A stretch of DNA of 64,000 nt from JAAYDI01 sp052034005 (GTDB lineage: Bacteria; Planctomycetota; Planctomycetia; Pirellulales; Pirellulaceae): the NCBI GenBank assembly GCA_052034005.1, contig JBPOJB010000061.1, positions 1 through 64,000 of the forward strand, in the 5' to 3' direction. Positions 25,878 to 34,997 of the stretch are shown here, piece by piece. Within the stretch, counting starts at the first letter, position 1; every line of letters starts with the position of its first letter. A program made the translations under genes and the position numbers. Under the pieces are notes generated by a model. That model was not told the origin of the DNA. It searched no databases and saw only the letters and a program-made list of their open reading frames with translations.

Positions 25878-28800
25878 TGATGCGTCATACCTGGCTCGTG
25901 ATCCGGCGGGAGATGGCTCACGACCTCAGGCGCCCACTGTTCTGGGTCTGGTTCTTCCTGTTCGCGCTTGCGGCCTGGAGCCTGGCGAACGGCAACTTGA
26001 AGATCTCCGTTAGCGGCGACAGTGGGATTGGCGGCACGAAGCAGTGGATCACCAGCGAGTTCTCTTACGCCCAACTGCAGACGGTGTTGAACTTGCTGAT
26101 GAGCGGGTTCTTCGTGGCGATCGGGGCGGGGTTGTGCGTGATCCGCGACGAGGAGTTCAAGGTCCATCCCTTGCTGCTGTCCACGCAGCTGACGCCGCGC
26201 CGGTACATCTGGGGGAAGTTCCTGGGCACGATGGCCAGCATCGGACTGGTCATCCTGGCACAGACCGTCGTGGCGATCCTGGTCTTCCACTGCGTGCCGA
26301 CATCCAACAGCGACGAGATGCGCGGCCCCTTCGCGCTGCTGAACTACCTGCGCCCGGTGATCCTCTTCACGCTGCCCATGGTGATGTTCGTGGGAGGCGT
26401 ATCATTTGCCGTGGGCGAGTGGACGCGCCGCCCGGTTCTGGTCTTCGTGTTGCCGACCGCGCTGCTGATGGTGTTCGGGCTCTTCATGAGCGGGTGGTCG
26501 CCGGATTGGCTCTCGCGGACGATGAACCAGGTCCTGATGTTGGCCGAGCCGTACGGCTTCCGGTGGCTGCGCGAGACCTGGCTGAAGGTGGACCTGGGCG
26601 TGGAGTTCTACAACAGGCAGCGGATCCCGGTCGACCTGCCGTTCGCGCTGAGCCGCCTGGCGTTCGCGTTGTGCGGGCTGCTGGCTGTCGCGGCGACGGC
26701 TCGACACTTCGCCCACACGTTCCGTGCCGTGCGGCATGGCGCGATGCGGCGCCGCAGGGCGGTGTCGGAGGAACCGGCCGGCGAGATCGCGCCGGTCCCG
26801 AGCACGGCTTGGCCGGCGATGCGCACGCAGGCGCCGGGGTTCCTGCGGGGGCTCCTGGCGGTCGTGCGGTTCGAGGTCCGTTTGCTGCTGTTCCATCCGG
26901 CGGTCTACCTGTTCGTGCCGTTTGTCATCTTGCAGGCGGTCGGGACGGCGGAGTTGGTGGAGGGCCCGTTCAACACGCCGCTGCTGATCACGCCCGGAAC
27001 GCTGGCCATGGGCCTGCTGAACACGCTGACGCTCCTGATCAGCCTGCTGCTGCTGTTCTTCGCGGTCGATGCATTGGAGCGGGAGCGGAGCACAGGCTTG
27101 GCGCCGATCTTCCATGCGACGGGCGTGCCGACCGCATCGATCCTGTTCGGCAAGATGCTGGCCACCGCGGCGCTGGGCGCGATCATACTGCTGGCCACCC
27201 TGGCGAGCTGCGTGGTGATGCTGTGGATCCAGGGCAGCGTGCCCATCAGCTACGGCCCGTTCGGCCTGGTCTGGGGCTTGATGCTCGTGCCGACCTTCAT
27301 CGTCTGGTCGGGTGCCATTGGGCTGTTGAGCGTCGTGACGCGGAACCGCTACAGCGTGCTCGCGCTGGCCGCGCTGATCCTGCTATACACGTTCTATCGG
27401 CAGTTCACCGGGCAGATGAACTGGGTGGGGAACTGGAACCTGTGGGGCACGGCGCGGTGGAGCGACATCAGCCGGCTGGAGCTCGACGGGGTGGCGATCC
27501 TGTGGAACCGCCTGCTGTACCTGTCCGTCGCCGTCTTGTTGGCGTACTGCAGCGTGCAGCTGTTCGGCCGCCAGGCCTTCGATGCGGCCCGGGTCGTCCG
27601 CTGGTTCCGCGCGCCGTCGGTCCTGCGCGCGATCTTGCGCGCGGCACCGTTCCTGGCGATGCCGTTTGCGATCGGCCTCTACCTGTGGCTGATGGTCTGG
27701 CAGGGCCACGAAGGGGGTCCGGCCGAGCGCAAGCAGAAGGACTATTGGCGGCAGAACATGGCGACCTGGGCCGAGTCGCCCACACCGGCCCTGCAGCACG
27801 TGGAGCTCGACCTGGAATTCGAGCCCGCGCGGCGTTCTTTCCACGTCCGGGGCGCGTATCGCCTGCGGAACCAGCGGTCCGAGCCGTTGCGCCAGATCGC
27901 GCTCACCGCCGGGTTCTCCTGGCGCGACGAGCGGTGGACGCTTGACGGCCGGCCGGCCGAGCCGGAAGACCGGTCTCGCCTGATGGTGTTTTCCCTCCCC
28001 GCGCCGCTCCAACCGGAGGGCCAGGTCGAGATCGGCTTCGAGTACGAAGGCACGTTCCCGCAGGGAATCGGCAAGATGAGCAGCGGGCAATCGGAGTTCA
28101 TTCTTCCGTCGAGCGTGGTGCTCACCAGTTTCTCGCCCTCGTTCGTGCCCGTCGTCGGGTTCGTGGAAGGCATCGGAGTGGACAAGGAGAACCACTACGA
28201 GCCGAAGCAGTATGACGAGCTGTTCTACGAAGGCGATACGCCTCCGTTGCTGGGCACGGGCGATGCATTTTCGACCTGCATCACGATCCACGGGCCGGAA
28301 GACTCCATGTTCAATTGCGTCGGTGTGCTGGAATCGTCGTCGGTGCGGGCCGGCCGGCGGACCAGCGTCTGGAAGTCGGACCACCCGGTGCACTTCTTCA
28401 ACGTGGTGGGCGGGCGTTGGCAGGTGCGCGAGGGGCCTCACACGAAGGTCTTCTACGATCCGCGGCACGCCTACAACGTGGGCGAGATGAGCCTGGCGCT
28501 CGAATCGGCCTACCAGTACTACTCGCAATGGTTCCTGCCCTATCCGTGGCGCGAGCTGAAGCTCAGCGAATTCGCGAACCTGGCCGGTTACGCGCAGGGG
28601 TTTCCCACGAACATCACGTTTTCGGAAGGGATCGGCTTCCTCACCCGAGACAAGCCCGGCTCCAACGCGGCGTTTCTCATCACGGCGCACGAGGCGGCCC
28701 ATCAATGGTGGGGCAACCTGTTGGTGCCCGGCAAAGGGCCCGGTGGCAACGTGCTGTCGGAGGGGATGGCGCATTTCTCGACCGGCCTGCTCCTCGAACA

Positions 28801-29452
28801 GGTCAAGGGGCTGCCGGCCCGGATCGAGTTCTTCGACATGATCGAACGCGGCTATAACGAGCAGCGCAGCCCGGATTCCGAACGGCCGTTGGCCAGGACC
28901 GACGGGTCGAAAGAGGGCGATTCGACGGTCATGTATGACAAGGGCGGCTGGGTCTTCTGGATGCTGCTGAACCAGATCGGCCGTGAGCGCACGCTCCAGG
29001 GGCTGCAGCAGTTCATCCGCCAGTATCGCGACAGCTCGGACCACCCGGTCATCCAGGACTTGATCGCGCACATGCGGCCGCTGGCGCCGGACGCGCAGGC
29101 GTATGACGACTTCGCCCGGCAGTGGTTCCTGGACGTGGTCCTGCCCCAGTACCGGTTCGAGCAGGCGGAGTGCCGGCGGTTGAGCGATCGGCAGTGGGAG
29201 GTGACGGCGCAGCTGACCAACGTCGGCACCGGACGGGTGCGCGTCGAGGTCGCGGCGACCACGGGAGACCGGTTCGATGACGCATCACAGCCGCGGCCGG
29301 AATACCGGGACTGCCGCACCGCGGTGACGCTCGGCAACGGCGAGCAGACCGACGTGAAGATCACGTGCGATTTCCAGCCGCGACAGCTGGTGGTGGACCC
29401 TGATCGACTGGTCCTGCAACTGAAGCGCAAGCACGCGGAGCATCGCTTCTGA
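25877..29452 (+). CDS. ABC-2 permease fused to an M1-type aminopeptidase
   Basis: A 1,191-residue fusion. The N-terminal half holds two ABC-2 permease modules (first about 1-280, second from about 310, each with roughly six hydrophobic helices). From about residue 640 to the end there is a periplasmic M1-like metallopeptidase. The zinc site is H938-E-A-A-H942 with E962, that is HExxH-x19-E, one residue longer than classical M1. The GxMEN loop of M1 enzymes is replaced by QGFPTNITFSE. The start is ATG at 25877, overlapping the ATPase stop, with GGGAGG upstream. The fusion type is known in Bacteroidetes and planctomycetes; the transported substrate and the peptidase target are unknown. Confidence 0.93.
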   Translation: MMRHTWLVIRREMAHDLRRPLFWVWFFLFALAAWSLANGNLKISVSGDSGIGGTKQWITSEFSYAQLQTVLNLLMSGFFVAIGAGLCVIRDEEFKVHPLLLSTQLTPRRYIWGKFLGTMASIGLVILAQTVVAILVFHCVPTSNSDEMRGPFALLNYLRPVILFTLPMVMFVGGVSFAVGEWTRRPVLVFVLPTALLMVFGLFMSGWSPDWLSRTMNQVLMLAEPYGFRWLRETWLKVDLGVEFYNRQRIPVDLPFALSRLAFALCGLLAVAATARHFAHTFRAVRHGAMRRRRAVSEEPAGEIAPVPSTAWPAMRTQAPGFLRGLLAVVRFEVRLLLFHPAVYLFVPFVILQAVGTAELVEGPFNTPLLITPGTLAMGLLNTLTLLISLLLLFFAVDALERERSTGLAPIFHATGVPTASILFGKMLATAALGAIILLATLASCVVMLWIQGSVPISYGPFGLVWGLMLVPTFIVWSGAIGLLSVVTRNRYSVLALAALILLYTFYRQFTGQMNWVGNWNLWGTARWSDISRLELDGVAILWNRLLYLSVAVLLAYCSVQLFGRQAFDAARVVRWFRAPSVLRAILRAAPFLAMPFAIGLYLWLMVWQGHEGGPAERKQKDYWRQNMATWAESPTPALQHVELDLEFEPARRSFHVRGAYRLRNQRSEPLRQIALTAGFSWRDERWTLDGRPAEPEDRSRLMVFSLPAPLQPEGQVEIGFEYEGTFPQGIGKMSSGQSEFILPSSVVLTSFSPSFVPVVGFVEGIGVDKENHYEPKQYDELFYEGDTPPLLGTGDAFSTCITIHGPEDSMFNCVGVLESSSVRAGRRTSVWKSDHPVHFFNVVGGRWQVREGPHTKVFYDPRHAYNVGEMSLALESAYQYYSQWFLPYPWRELKLSEFANLAGYAQGFPTNITFSEGIGFLTRDKPGSNAAFLITAHEAAHQWWGNLLVPGKGPGGNVLSEGMAHFSTGLLLEQVKGLPARIEFFDMIERGYNEQRSPDSERPLARTDGSKEGDSTVMYDKGGWVFWMLLNQIGRERTLQGLQQFIRQYRDSSDHPVIQDLIAHMRPLAPDAQAYDDFARQWFLDVVLPQYRFEQAECRRLSDRQWEVTAQLTNVGTGRVRVEVAATTGDRFDDASQPRPEYRDCRTAVTLGNGEQTDVKITCDFQPRQLVVDPDRLVLQLKRKHAEHRF

Positions 29453-29542
29453 ACGGCCCGGCCCGGCGCGGATCGGCGGCCGGGGGCATGCATGGCGCAG
29501 GGTGCGGCGGACCTGTTGTACCCATCGGGCCGGCGGAGCATG

Positions 29543-29548
29543 TATAAT
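29543..29548 (+). promoter_or_regulatory. TATAAT -10 element before the isomerase-like gene
   Basis: A perfect TATAAT hexamer lies 58 bases upstream of the ATG at 29607, in an otherwise GC-rich gap. No good -35 is found at 16-18 bases; TTGTAC (29516-29521) is 21 bases away. It suggests the gene has its own promoter, separate from the ABC genes. Confidence 0.45.
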
Positions 29549-29606
29549 GGTGGCCGGGTGGGAGACGAGTCACGTTTGTCCAGAACGACCAAGAGGAGAA
29601 CGGCCC

Positions 29607-31181
29607 ATGAAGACACTAGAGCGAATCTCGGGTTGTGCGTGCTGCCACGTCAGTCGGCGACAGTTCCTGGCGACCGGCTGCGCGGCGTGCGTCGGCGCTG
29701 CAGGACTGGCGCTGGCTGCCGGGCCGGTGCGTGCCGCGCAGGCCGCGGGCAAGCTGCGGCTGCGCATTCTCTATGCGCTGCACGCGGACAAGCAGACGCA
29801 GCCGGACTGGCCGAACGTGGGGTTCGACTTCAATCCGGTGATGAAACGGATCGAGGCGCAGTTGACGCAGCATTGCCCGGAGTTCGACTTCGTCACCTCC
29901 ATGGCCAACGGCCCGGAGCAGACCCAGGCGATTCTGGACGCGGACAAGAACGGGCAGATCGACGGGTACATCGTGTACCAGCTCAACTGCTGGAACCAGG
30001 TCGTGCAGGCGGCCGCGGCGACCGGCAAGCCGGTGCTTTATGCCGACTTCCAGTACGGCGGCAGCGGCGGGTTCCTGGTCTACACGGCCGGTTTCCTCCG
30101 CGCGGGTACGCCGAACGTCGGCTACGTCGGCTCGTCGCGGATGGAGGACCAGATCGCGGCGGTGAAGTGCTTCTCCGTGCTCGCCAGCGGCGGTACGGCT
30201 CAGGACTTCGTGGCGGCCACGAAGCGCGTCCGCCTGGAACGGACGCCGGCGCCGGGCTCGACCGCGTGCCTGGAAGACAAGTTGGCGGTGCTGTCGCCCG
30301 AGGAGTGCCTGCGCCGCATGAAGGCGTCCCGGATCCTGGAGGTGGAAGAAGGGTGGGGCAACCTCGGACCGATGATCAAGCAGGAGATGGGCATCGACTG
30401 CGTGCGCGTGAAGTTCGAAGAGCTCAACGCGGCCTGGGAGGTGGCGGACAAGGACCGCTGCCGGGAGATCGCCGACACGTGGGAAAAGACCGCCGCGAAG
30501 ATCGAAGGCGTCTCGCGCGAAACGCTCGAGAACAGCGCGGCGATGTACCTGGCCGAACAGGCGCTGCTCGAGAAGTACGACGCCAACGCCATCACGATCA
30601 ACTGCCTGGGCGGATTCTACGGGGGCAAGATCCACGCCTATCCGTGCCTGGGGTTCCACGAGCTGAACAACCGCGGCTTGATCGGCGGCTGCGAATGCGA
30701 CGTGCGTTCGGCCGCGACCATGGTCACCTTGACCGCGCTGACCCAGGGCCGGCCGGGGTACATCTCGGATCCGGTGATCGATACCGCCAAGCGGCAGATC
30801 ATCTACGCCCACTGCGTGGCCTCCAACCGCGCGTTCGGCCCGAACGGCGTGGTCAACCCGTTCGAGATCCTGACGCACTCCGAGGACCGGCAAGGCGCCG
30901 CCGTCCGCTCGCTGTTCCCGCTCGGGTACATGACCACGACCGTGGAGTTCGCGCCCGAACGGAAGGAGATCCTGTTCCACCAGGGCAAGGCGGTCGAGAA
31001 TGTCATCGACGACCGGGCCTGCCGCACCAAGCTCGCCGTGGAACCTGTCGGCGACATCGAGAAGCTGTTCACCGAGTGGGACCGCTGGGGCTGGCACCGC
31101 GTCACCTGTTTCGGCGACCTGAAAGAACCCATCGCCGCGCTGGCGGATGCGATGGGCTGGACCGTGTTGCACGAAGCGTGA
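29607..31181 (+). CDS. Tat-exported L-fucose/L-arabinose isomerase-fold protein
   Basis: A 524-residue protein. The Tat signal contains an unusual Cys cluster (CACCHVSRRQFLATG, residues about 10-24) and a hydrophobic core to about 45. The mature part resembles the fucose isomerase superfamily: an N-terminal Rossmann-like region (GYIVYQLNCWNQV, GKPVLYAD) and a C-terminal segment GFHELNNRGLIGGCECDV, where isomerases carry a metal-binding Glu/Asp pair. Known fucose and arabinose isomerases are cytoplasmic, so export is atypical. The start is ATG at 29607 with AAGAGGAG upstream. It may isomerise or only bind a deoxy sugar; the metal ligands should be checked against a structure. Confidence 0.8.
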   Translation: MKTLERISGCACCHVSRRQFLATGCAACVGAAGLALAAGPVRAAQAAGKLRLRILYALHADKQTQPDWPNVGFDFNPVMKRIEAQLTQHCPEFDFVTSMANGPEQTQAILDADKNGQIDGYIVYQLNCWNQVVQAAAATGKPVLYADFQYGGSGGFLVYTAGFLRAGTPNVGYVGSSRMEDQIAAVKCFSVLASGGTAQDFVAATKRVRLERTPAPGSTACLEDKLAVLSPEECLRRMKASRILEVEEGWGNLGPMIKQEMGIDCVRVKFEELNAAWEVADKDRCREIADTWEKTAAKIEGVSRETLENSAAMYLAEQALLEKYDANAITINCLGGFYGGKIHAYPCLGFHELNNRGLIGGCECDVRSAATMVTLTALTQGRPGYISDPVIDTAKRQIIYAHCVASNRAFGPNGVVNPFEILTHSEDRQGAAVRSLFPLGYMTTTVEFAPERKEILFHQGKAVENVIDDRACRTKLAVEPVGDIEKLFTEWDRWGWHRVTCFGDLKEPIAALADAMGWTVLHEA

Positions 31182-31208
31182 TCGGGATCGGCGGGATGCC
31201 GTGCCGAC

Positions 31209-32705
31209 TCAAACGGCGCGCAAGATCACGCCGGTGCGCGCCGGCAGCGCGAGCGGCACCTGGCCCTGCGCCGCAACTGCCTGGAGGGGCGGCCCGAAAA
31301 CGGAGATCAGCTGCTGACCATCGCGCAGATGCGCGCCGGCGGGCACCGAGATGCCCGCCGCAGTGTCGGACATGTTGACCGCGACCAGCAGGGTGTCGGA
31401 TGCATCGCGGCGCACGATCGCGTACTGGCCGCCCTGCGCGAAGACCTGGTGCAGCGTGCCGCTCCGCAGAGCGCGATACTTGTGCCGCACGGCAATCAGT
31501 GCGCGGAAATAGTCGAGCGTCTCCCGGTCCCAGGCCGACTCGTCGTGCCAGGGGAACGGCCAACGTGCATCCTGGTCGCGATGCGGCCGATCGTATCGCT
31601 TGGTGCCGCGCAACGCGATCTCGTCGCCGTAATACACGCACGGCGCGCCGGGGTATGTCATCTGCAGCAGCGTGGCCAGGCGCAGCGTGGCCCGGTCGCC
31701 CCGCGCGATGGCCGCGACACGCGGCGCGTCGTGGCTGGAGAGCAAATTGAACTGGACCAGCGTCGTTTCCCAGGCGTAAACGGACTGCAGGGCCGCGATC
31801 CGTTCGGCGTAGCCCGGCGCATCGGTCCCGGGAAACGGTTGGTAGGAACGGTTGCTCACCAACGTACGGCTGACCCGATCCCCCCCGGCAAATGCGATGG
31901 CGGCTGCCGCGAAAACATAGTTCATCGTCGCGTCAAACCGATCGCCGCGCAACCAGTCAGCCGCCTCACGCCAGATTTCACCCACCAGGTACAGGTCCGG
32001 CTTCACGGCTCGCACGCGGCTGCGAAACTCCTCCCAGAACCCCGGGGTCTGGATCTCGGCCGGCACGTCCAGCCGCCAGCCGTCAATGTCATAGTGGCGC
32101 ACCCAATGCTCGCCGACCTGCATGAGATACTCACGCACCGCCGGGTTCTCCGTGTTGAACTTGGGTAACGCCCGGTTGTTGTGCCAGCCGGTGTAGTTGG
32201 CCGGCCGGTCGCCGTCGTAAGGCGCCAGCGGCCAGCCGTGTACGTGGAACCAGTCGAGCCAGGCGGAGCTCGACCCGTTCTCCACGATGTCGTGGAACTG
32301 GAAAAAGCCCCGGCTGGCATGATTGAACACGCCGTCGAGCATCACGCGAATGCCCCGCGCGTGTGCCGACTCGACCAGGCCACGCAACGCATCGTTGCCC
32401 CCCAACATCGGGTCGACTTGATAATAGTCGTGCGTGTGGTAGCGATGGTTGCTCGCGGATTGGAAAACCGGCGTGAGGTACAGCGCGTTGATCCCCAAAT
32501 CCACCAGGTGGTCCAAATGCTCGACGATCCCCCACAAGTCCCCACCGTGGTAACCCTGTTGCGTCGGCGCCGAACTCCACGAACGCAGATTGCCCGGCTT
32601 GGGCACTCGCGCGCTCCGCGCAAACCGATCTGGAAAGATCTGGTAGAACACCGCGTCGTGCACCCAGGCAGGACGGGAAGCTGCAGACAGTGGTTGTGCG
32701 GTCAT
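31209..32705 (-). CDS. GH13 alpha-glucanase (cyclomaltodextrinase/neopullulanase-like)
   Basis: A 498-residue alpha-amylase-family enzyme that hydrolyses alpha-1,4 (and perhaps alpha-1,6) glucans. The four conserved GH13 regions are visible: VMLDGVFNHA; the nucleophile D213 in DGWRLDVP; the acid/base E242 in LVGEIW; and the transition-state stabiliser D325 in LLSSHDAPR. There is no signal peptide, so it is cytoplasmic. The CBM34 domain typical of neopullulanases is missing. The N-terminal DAVFYQIFPDRFA is the usual barrel start of that subgroup. Catalytic residues are all present, so it should be active. The start is ATG at 32705. It is a single-gene unit next to a long gap. Confidence 0.93.
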   Translation of the reverse strand: MTAQPLSAASRPAWVHDAVFYQIFPDRFARSARVPKPGNLRSWSSAPTQQGYHGGDLWGIVEHLDHLVDLGINALYLTPVFQSASNHRYHTHDYYQVDPMLGGNDALRGLVESAHARGIRVMLDGVFNHASRGFFQFHDIVENGSSSAWLDWFHVHGWPLAPYDGDRPANYTGWHNNRALPKFNTENPAVREYLMQVGEHWVRHYDIDGWRLDVPAEIQTPGFWEEFRSRVRAVKPDLYLVGEIWREAADWLRGDRFDATMNYVFAAAAIAFAGGDRVSRTLVSNRSYQPFPGTDAPGYAERIAALQSVYAWETTLVQFNLLSSHDAPRVAAIARGDRATLRLATLLQMTYPGAPCVYYGDEIALRGTKRYDRPHRDQDARWPFPWHDESAWDRETLDYFRALIAVRHKYRALRSGTLHQVFAQGGQYAIVRRDASDTLLVAVNMSDTAAGISVPAGAHLRDGQQLISVFGPPLQAVAAQGQVPLALPARTGVILRAV

Positions 32706-33547
32706 CAGAATCGGATGCCCCCCCGAGCTTAAGGGTCTGGACGACGGTGGTCGATGTCGCGCGTTGCCCCGTTCCGCGACCAGACGGGAGGCGGGCCCTG
32801 GTCAACACCGCCCATCGCGCTATGGTGTATGGTAGCTGCCCTGCAAACGGCCCAAGAATGTGGCGCCCGTCAAAATGGGGGGGTGAAGGTCGTGCCGCAC
32901 GCGATCCGTTTGGGTTTCAGGGTGGTGTGCGGTCCTCCGAACGGGTGGGCGCATGGGAATCGGCCGGGTGAATGAACCAAACGTTGGCAGTCGTCGTAGT
33001 GTTTGCAAGGCGGCGGCGAAGCCGGTTCTGGGCTCGACGACGCAACGACTGACATTCGAGGATTGAAGACCCGGTTAGGCACCTTGCCGGTTGACGCGAT
33101 TCGGGAACACGTATTGATTCGTACCCTACCTCCAACAGCTCGCGGGCTCGCGCTCGCGAGCTGTTTTCCTTTTCTCCTTTCGGCAGCCGCTTCTCTCTAG
33201 GACAGCGTCCTGTTCGTCCGGCCTGCTGGATTCTCACGCGCGGGGCTGCGGACGGTCTGCGGGCAAGGCTCTCGAGACGCGAAGCATGTGAGCACGCCCT
33301 GGTCCATCCTGGGTCAGAACTTCCGGATTCCGATGAAACGGATTGCCGGCTTCTGCCGATAGCAACAAATAGGCCGGCTGCGCATACCCGCACGGGGGGG
33401 CCGTTCCTGGGCGGGTTTGAGCACCTGAGGACGGTGTCGTCTTGTCGATAGCCGCGCCCGGGTCTGGGCGATCATACGACCTCTGCGCGCCGGTGGGCGG
33501 GTTGTCGCGTACGGCCGTTCGGAGTGGGGATTTTAGGAGTGGGTCGG
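32706..33547. other. 842-base intergenic region with an orphan terminator
   Basis: No gene is supported. A long-range inverted repeat CAGTCGT (32988-32994) with ACGACTG (33045-33051) encloses a GGC/GCC hairpin. A T-tailed hairpin follows at 33134-33180. Together these might mark a second non-coding transcript. The last part, just before 33548, must hold the promoter of the FadL-like gene. A reverse-strand ORF overlapping 33234-33626 has shadow-like composition. Confidence 0.45.
33134..33180 (+). terminator. orphan intrinsic terminator
   Basis: An 11-bp perfect stem AACAGCTCGCG (33134-33144) with CGCGAGCTGTT (33155-33165) and a GC-rich 10-nt loop is followed by a pyrimidine run rich in T (TTCCTTTTCTCCTTT). 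No forward ORF ends nearby, so the transcript it would stop is unknown. Confidence 0.65.
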
Positions 33548-34840
33548 ATGATGGCAGCTCTACGGCGATGGTCGTTCGTCTTTCTGATCGTGGTGTTTCC
33601 CAACACGGTGCGGGGGCAGGGCGCACTGATGTCGAGCTTCGGGCCTGTCAACGCGTCTATGGGCGGTGCGTCCACTGCGGCGCCGATTGAAGCGATGAGC
33701 GCGTTAGGTTGGAATCCTGCGGCAATCAGCGGTCTGCCCAACTCGGAACTCAGCGTGGGATTGGGTTTGCTGCTGTCGGACCCGGTGCTGGAATCGTCGA
33801 TACCCGGCTGGTCGTCGGGTGCCACGGGTGCCGAGCCCGGCACGACTCCGATCCCGAATTTCGCCTGGGTCCACAGGCTCAACGAGTACACGACGTTCGG
33901 CCTCGGCGCGCTGTCCGTCGCGGGGTTCAAGACCAACTACCCGGCCGACCCCGCGAACCCGGTGTTGGCGCCCGTCTCCAATGCGCCCGGAGTGCCCGGC
34001 GGCTTGGGGAGTTTGTACGCCGAGGCGCAGTTCATGGAGATTGTCCCGGTCCTGTCGTATGCCGTGACCGAACGTCTGTCGATCGGGTTCGGCCCGACGA
34101 TCACGACAGGTCAAGTGGTGGCGGATCCGCTGCTATTGGCCGCACCCAATGATGCGGACGGCAGTGGCGTGGCGCGCTACCCTGCGGGGCGTGGCACGCG
34201 CTACGCGTGGGGCGGTGGGGCCCAGCTCGGGATCTACTATGTCACCGACAACTTCTGGCACTTCGGCGCCTCGATCAAGTCGCCCCAGTGGATGGAAAAA
34301 CACCGTGTGCACACGGAAGATGAACAGGGAATGCCATCCGTTGCCAGGTTCAAACTCGACGTGCCCATGATCGTGTCGATCGGGACTGCCTATTCGGGTA
34401 TTGAAGATGTGGTGCTGGCCGTCGACCTGCGGTACGTGGACTGGGCGAACACGGACGGGGTTGGAGACAGCGGCTACAGCCCGGACGGCACCTTGAACGG
34501 GCTGAGCTGGTCGAACCAGTTGGCTGTGGCGGCCGGCGTCCAGTATCGCTTGACCGATCGCGTGCTCCTGCGCGGCGGCTACCTGTTCAACACGAGCCCG
34601 TATGGCGGCGGCGATACGTTCTACAACGTGGCCTCTCCGCTCAATTACCAGCATCAGCTCTGTGTGGGCGGGACGTGGGAGGTCACACCCTGTGTGGCGT
34701 TCCACGTCGGCTACCAGCACTATTTCGAATGGGACAGCACGGGGCCGGTCGTGTTGCCGACCGGAGCCATCCCCGGCTCCTCGGTCACCTCGACCGTTTC
34801 CGCCCACATCGCCACGCTCGGTGTGACGGTGAAGTACTGA
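33548..34840 (+). CDS. FadL/OmpP1-type outer-membrane transport protein
   Basis: A 430-residue outer-membrane beta-barrel of the FadL/TodX family, which passes hydrophobic compounds such as fatty acids or aromatics across the outer membrane. It has a signal peptide (about 1-28, ending VRGQG), then the family-typical N-terminal plug pattern: NASMGGASTA around residue 45 and ALGWNPAAISGL around 65. Alternating beta-strands follow, ending with ATLGVTVKY, an aromatic C-terminal residue as in outer-membrane barrels. The start is ATG at 33548 (AGGAG upstream); a second ATG follows directly. Its presence supports a Gram-negative-type envelope. It is preceded by a long gap and stands alone. Confidence 0.85.
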   Translation: MMAALRRWSFVFLIVVFPNTVRGQGALMSSFGPVNASMGGASTAAPIEAMSALGWNPAAISGLPNSELSVGLGLLLSDPVLESSIPGWSSGATGAEPGTTPIPNFAWVHRLNEYTTFGLGALSVAGFKTNYPADPANPVLAPVSNAPGVPGGLGSLYAEAQFMEIVPVLSYAVTERLSIGFGPTITTGQVVADPLLLAAPNDADGSGVARYPAGRGTRYAWGGGAQLGIYYVTDNFWHFGASIKSPQWMEKHRVHTEDEQGMPSVARFKLDVPMIVSIGTAYSGIEDVVLAVDLRYVDWANTDGVGDSGYSPDGTLNGLSWSNQLAVAAGVQYRLTDRVLLRGGYLFNTSPYGGGDTFYNVASPLNYQHQLCVGGTWEVTPCVAFHVGYQHYFEWDSTGPVVLPTGAIPGSSVTSTVSAHIATLGVTVKY

Positions 34841-34892
34841 CTCCAACCAGCGAGTTTGCCGAGGTTGCAGGCACTCCGTTTTCCGGCGGTGA

Positions 34893-34907
34893 CAGGCTGG
34901 AAGCCTG
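34893..34907. repeat. short palindromic element (REP-like)
   Basis: CAGGCT-GGA-AGCCTG is a perfect 6-bp stem with a 3-nt loop, in the 157-base gap between the FadL-like and HEPN genes, surrounded by other GC-rich half-palindromes. Palindromes of this form are common between genes in planctomycetes, but I see only one copy in this window. Confidence 0.4.
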
Positions 34908-34997
34908 CGGCGCGGATTTGCGTGCCGTTGCGCCTCAGGTCACAATGGGATGTGATCGTATCCCAACCGACTCCGGCCGAGTTGCAGGGCTAATGCA

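Noticed and set aside
33234..33626. 130-codon reverse ORF before the FadL-like gene
   Set aside because: Overlaps the start of a well-supported forward gene, shows Pro/Arg-rich shadow composition and has no ribosome-binding site.
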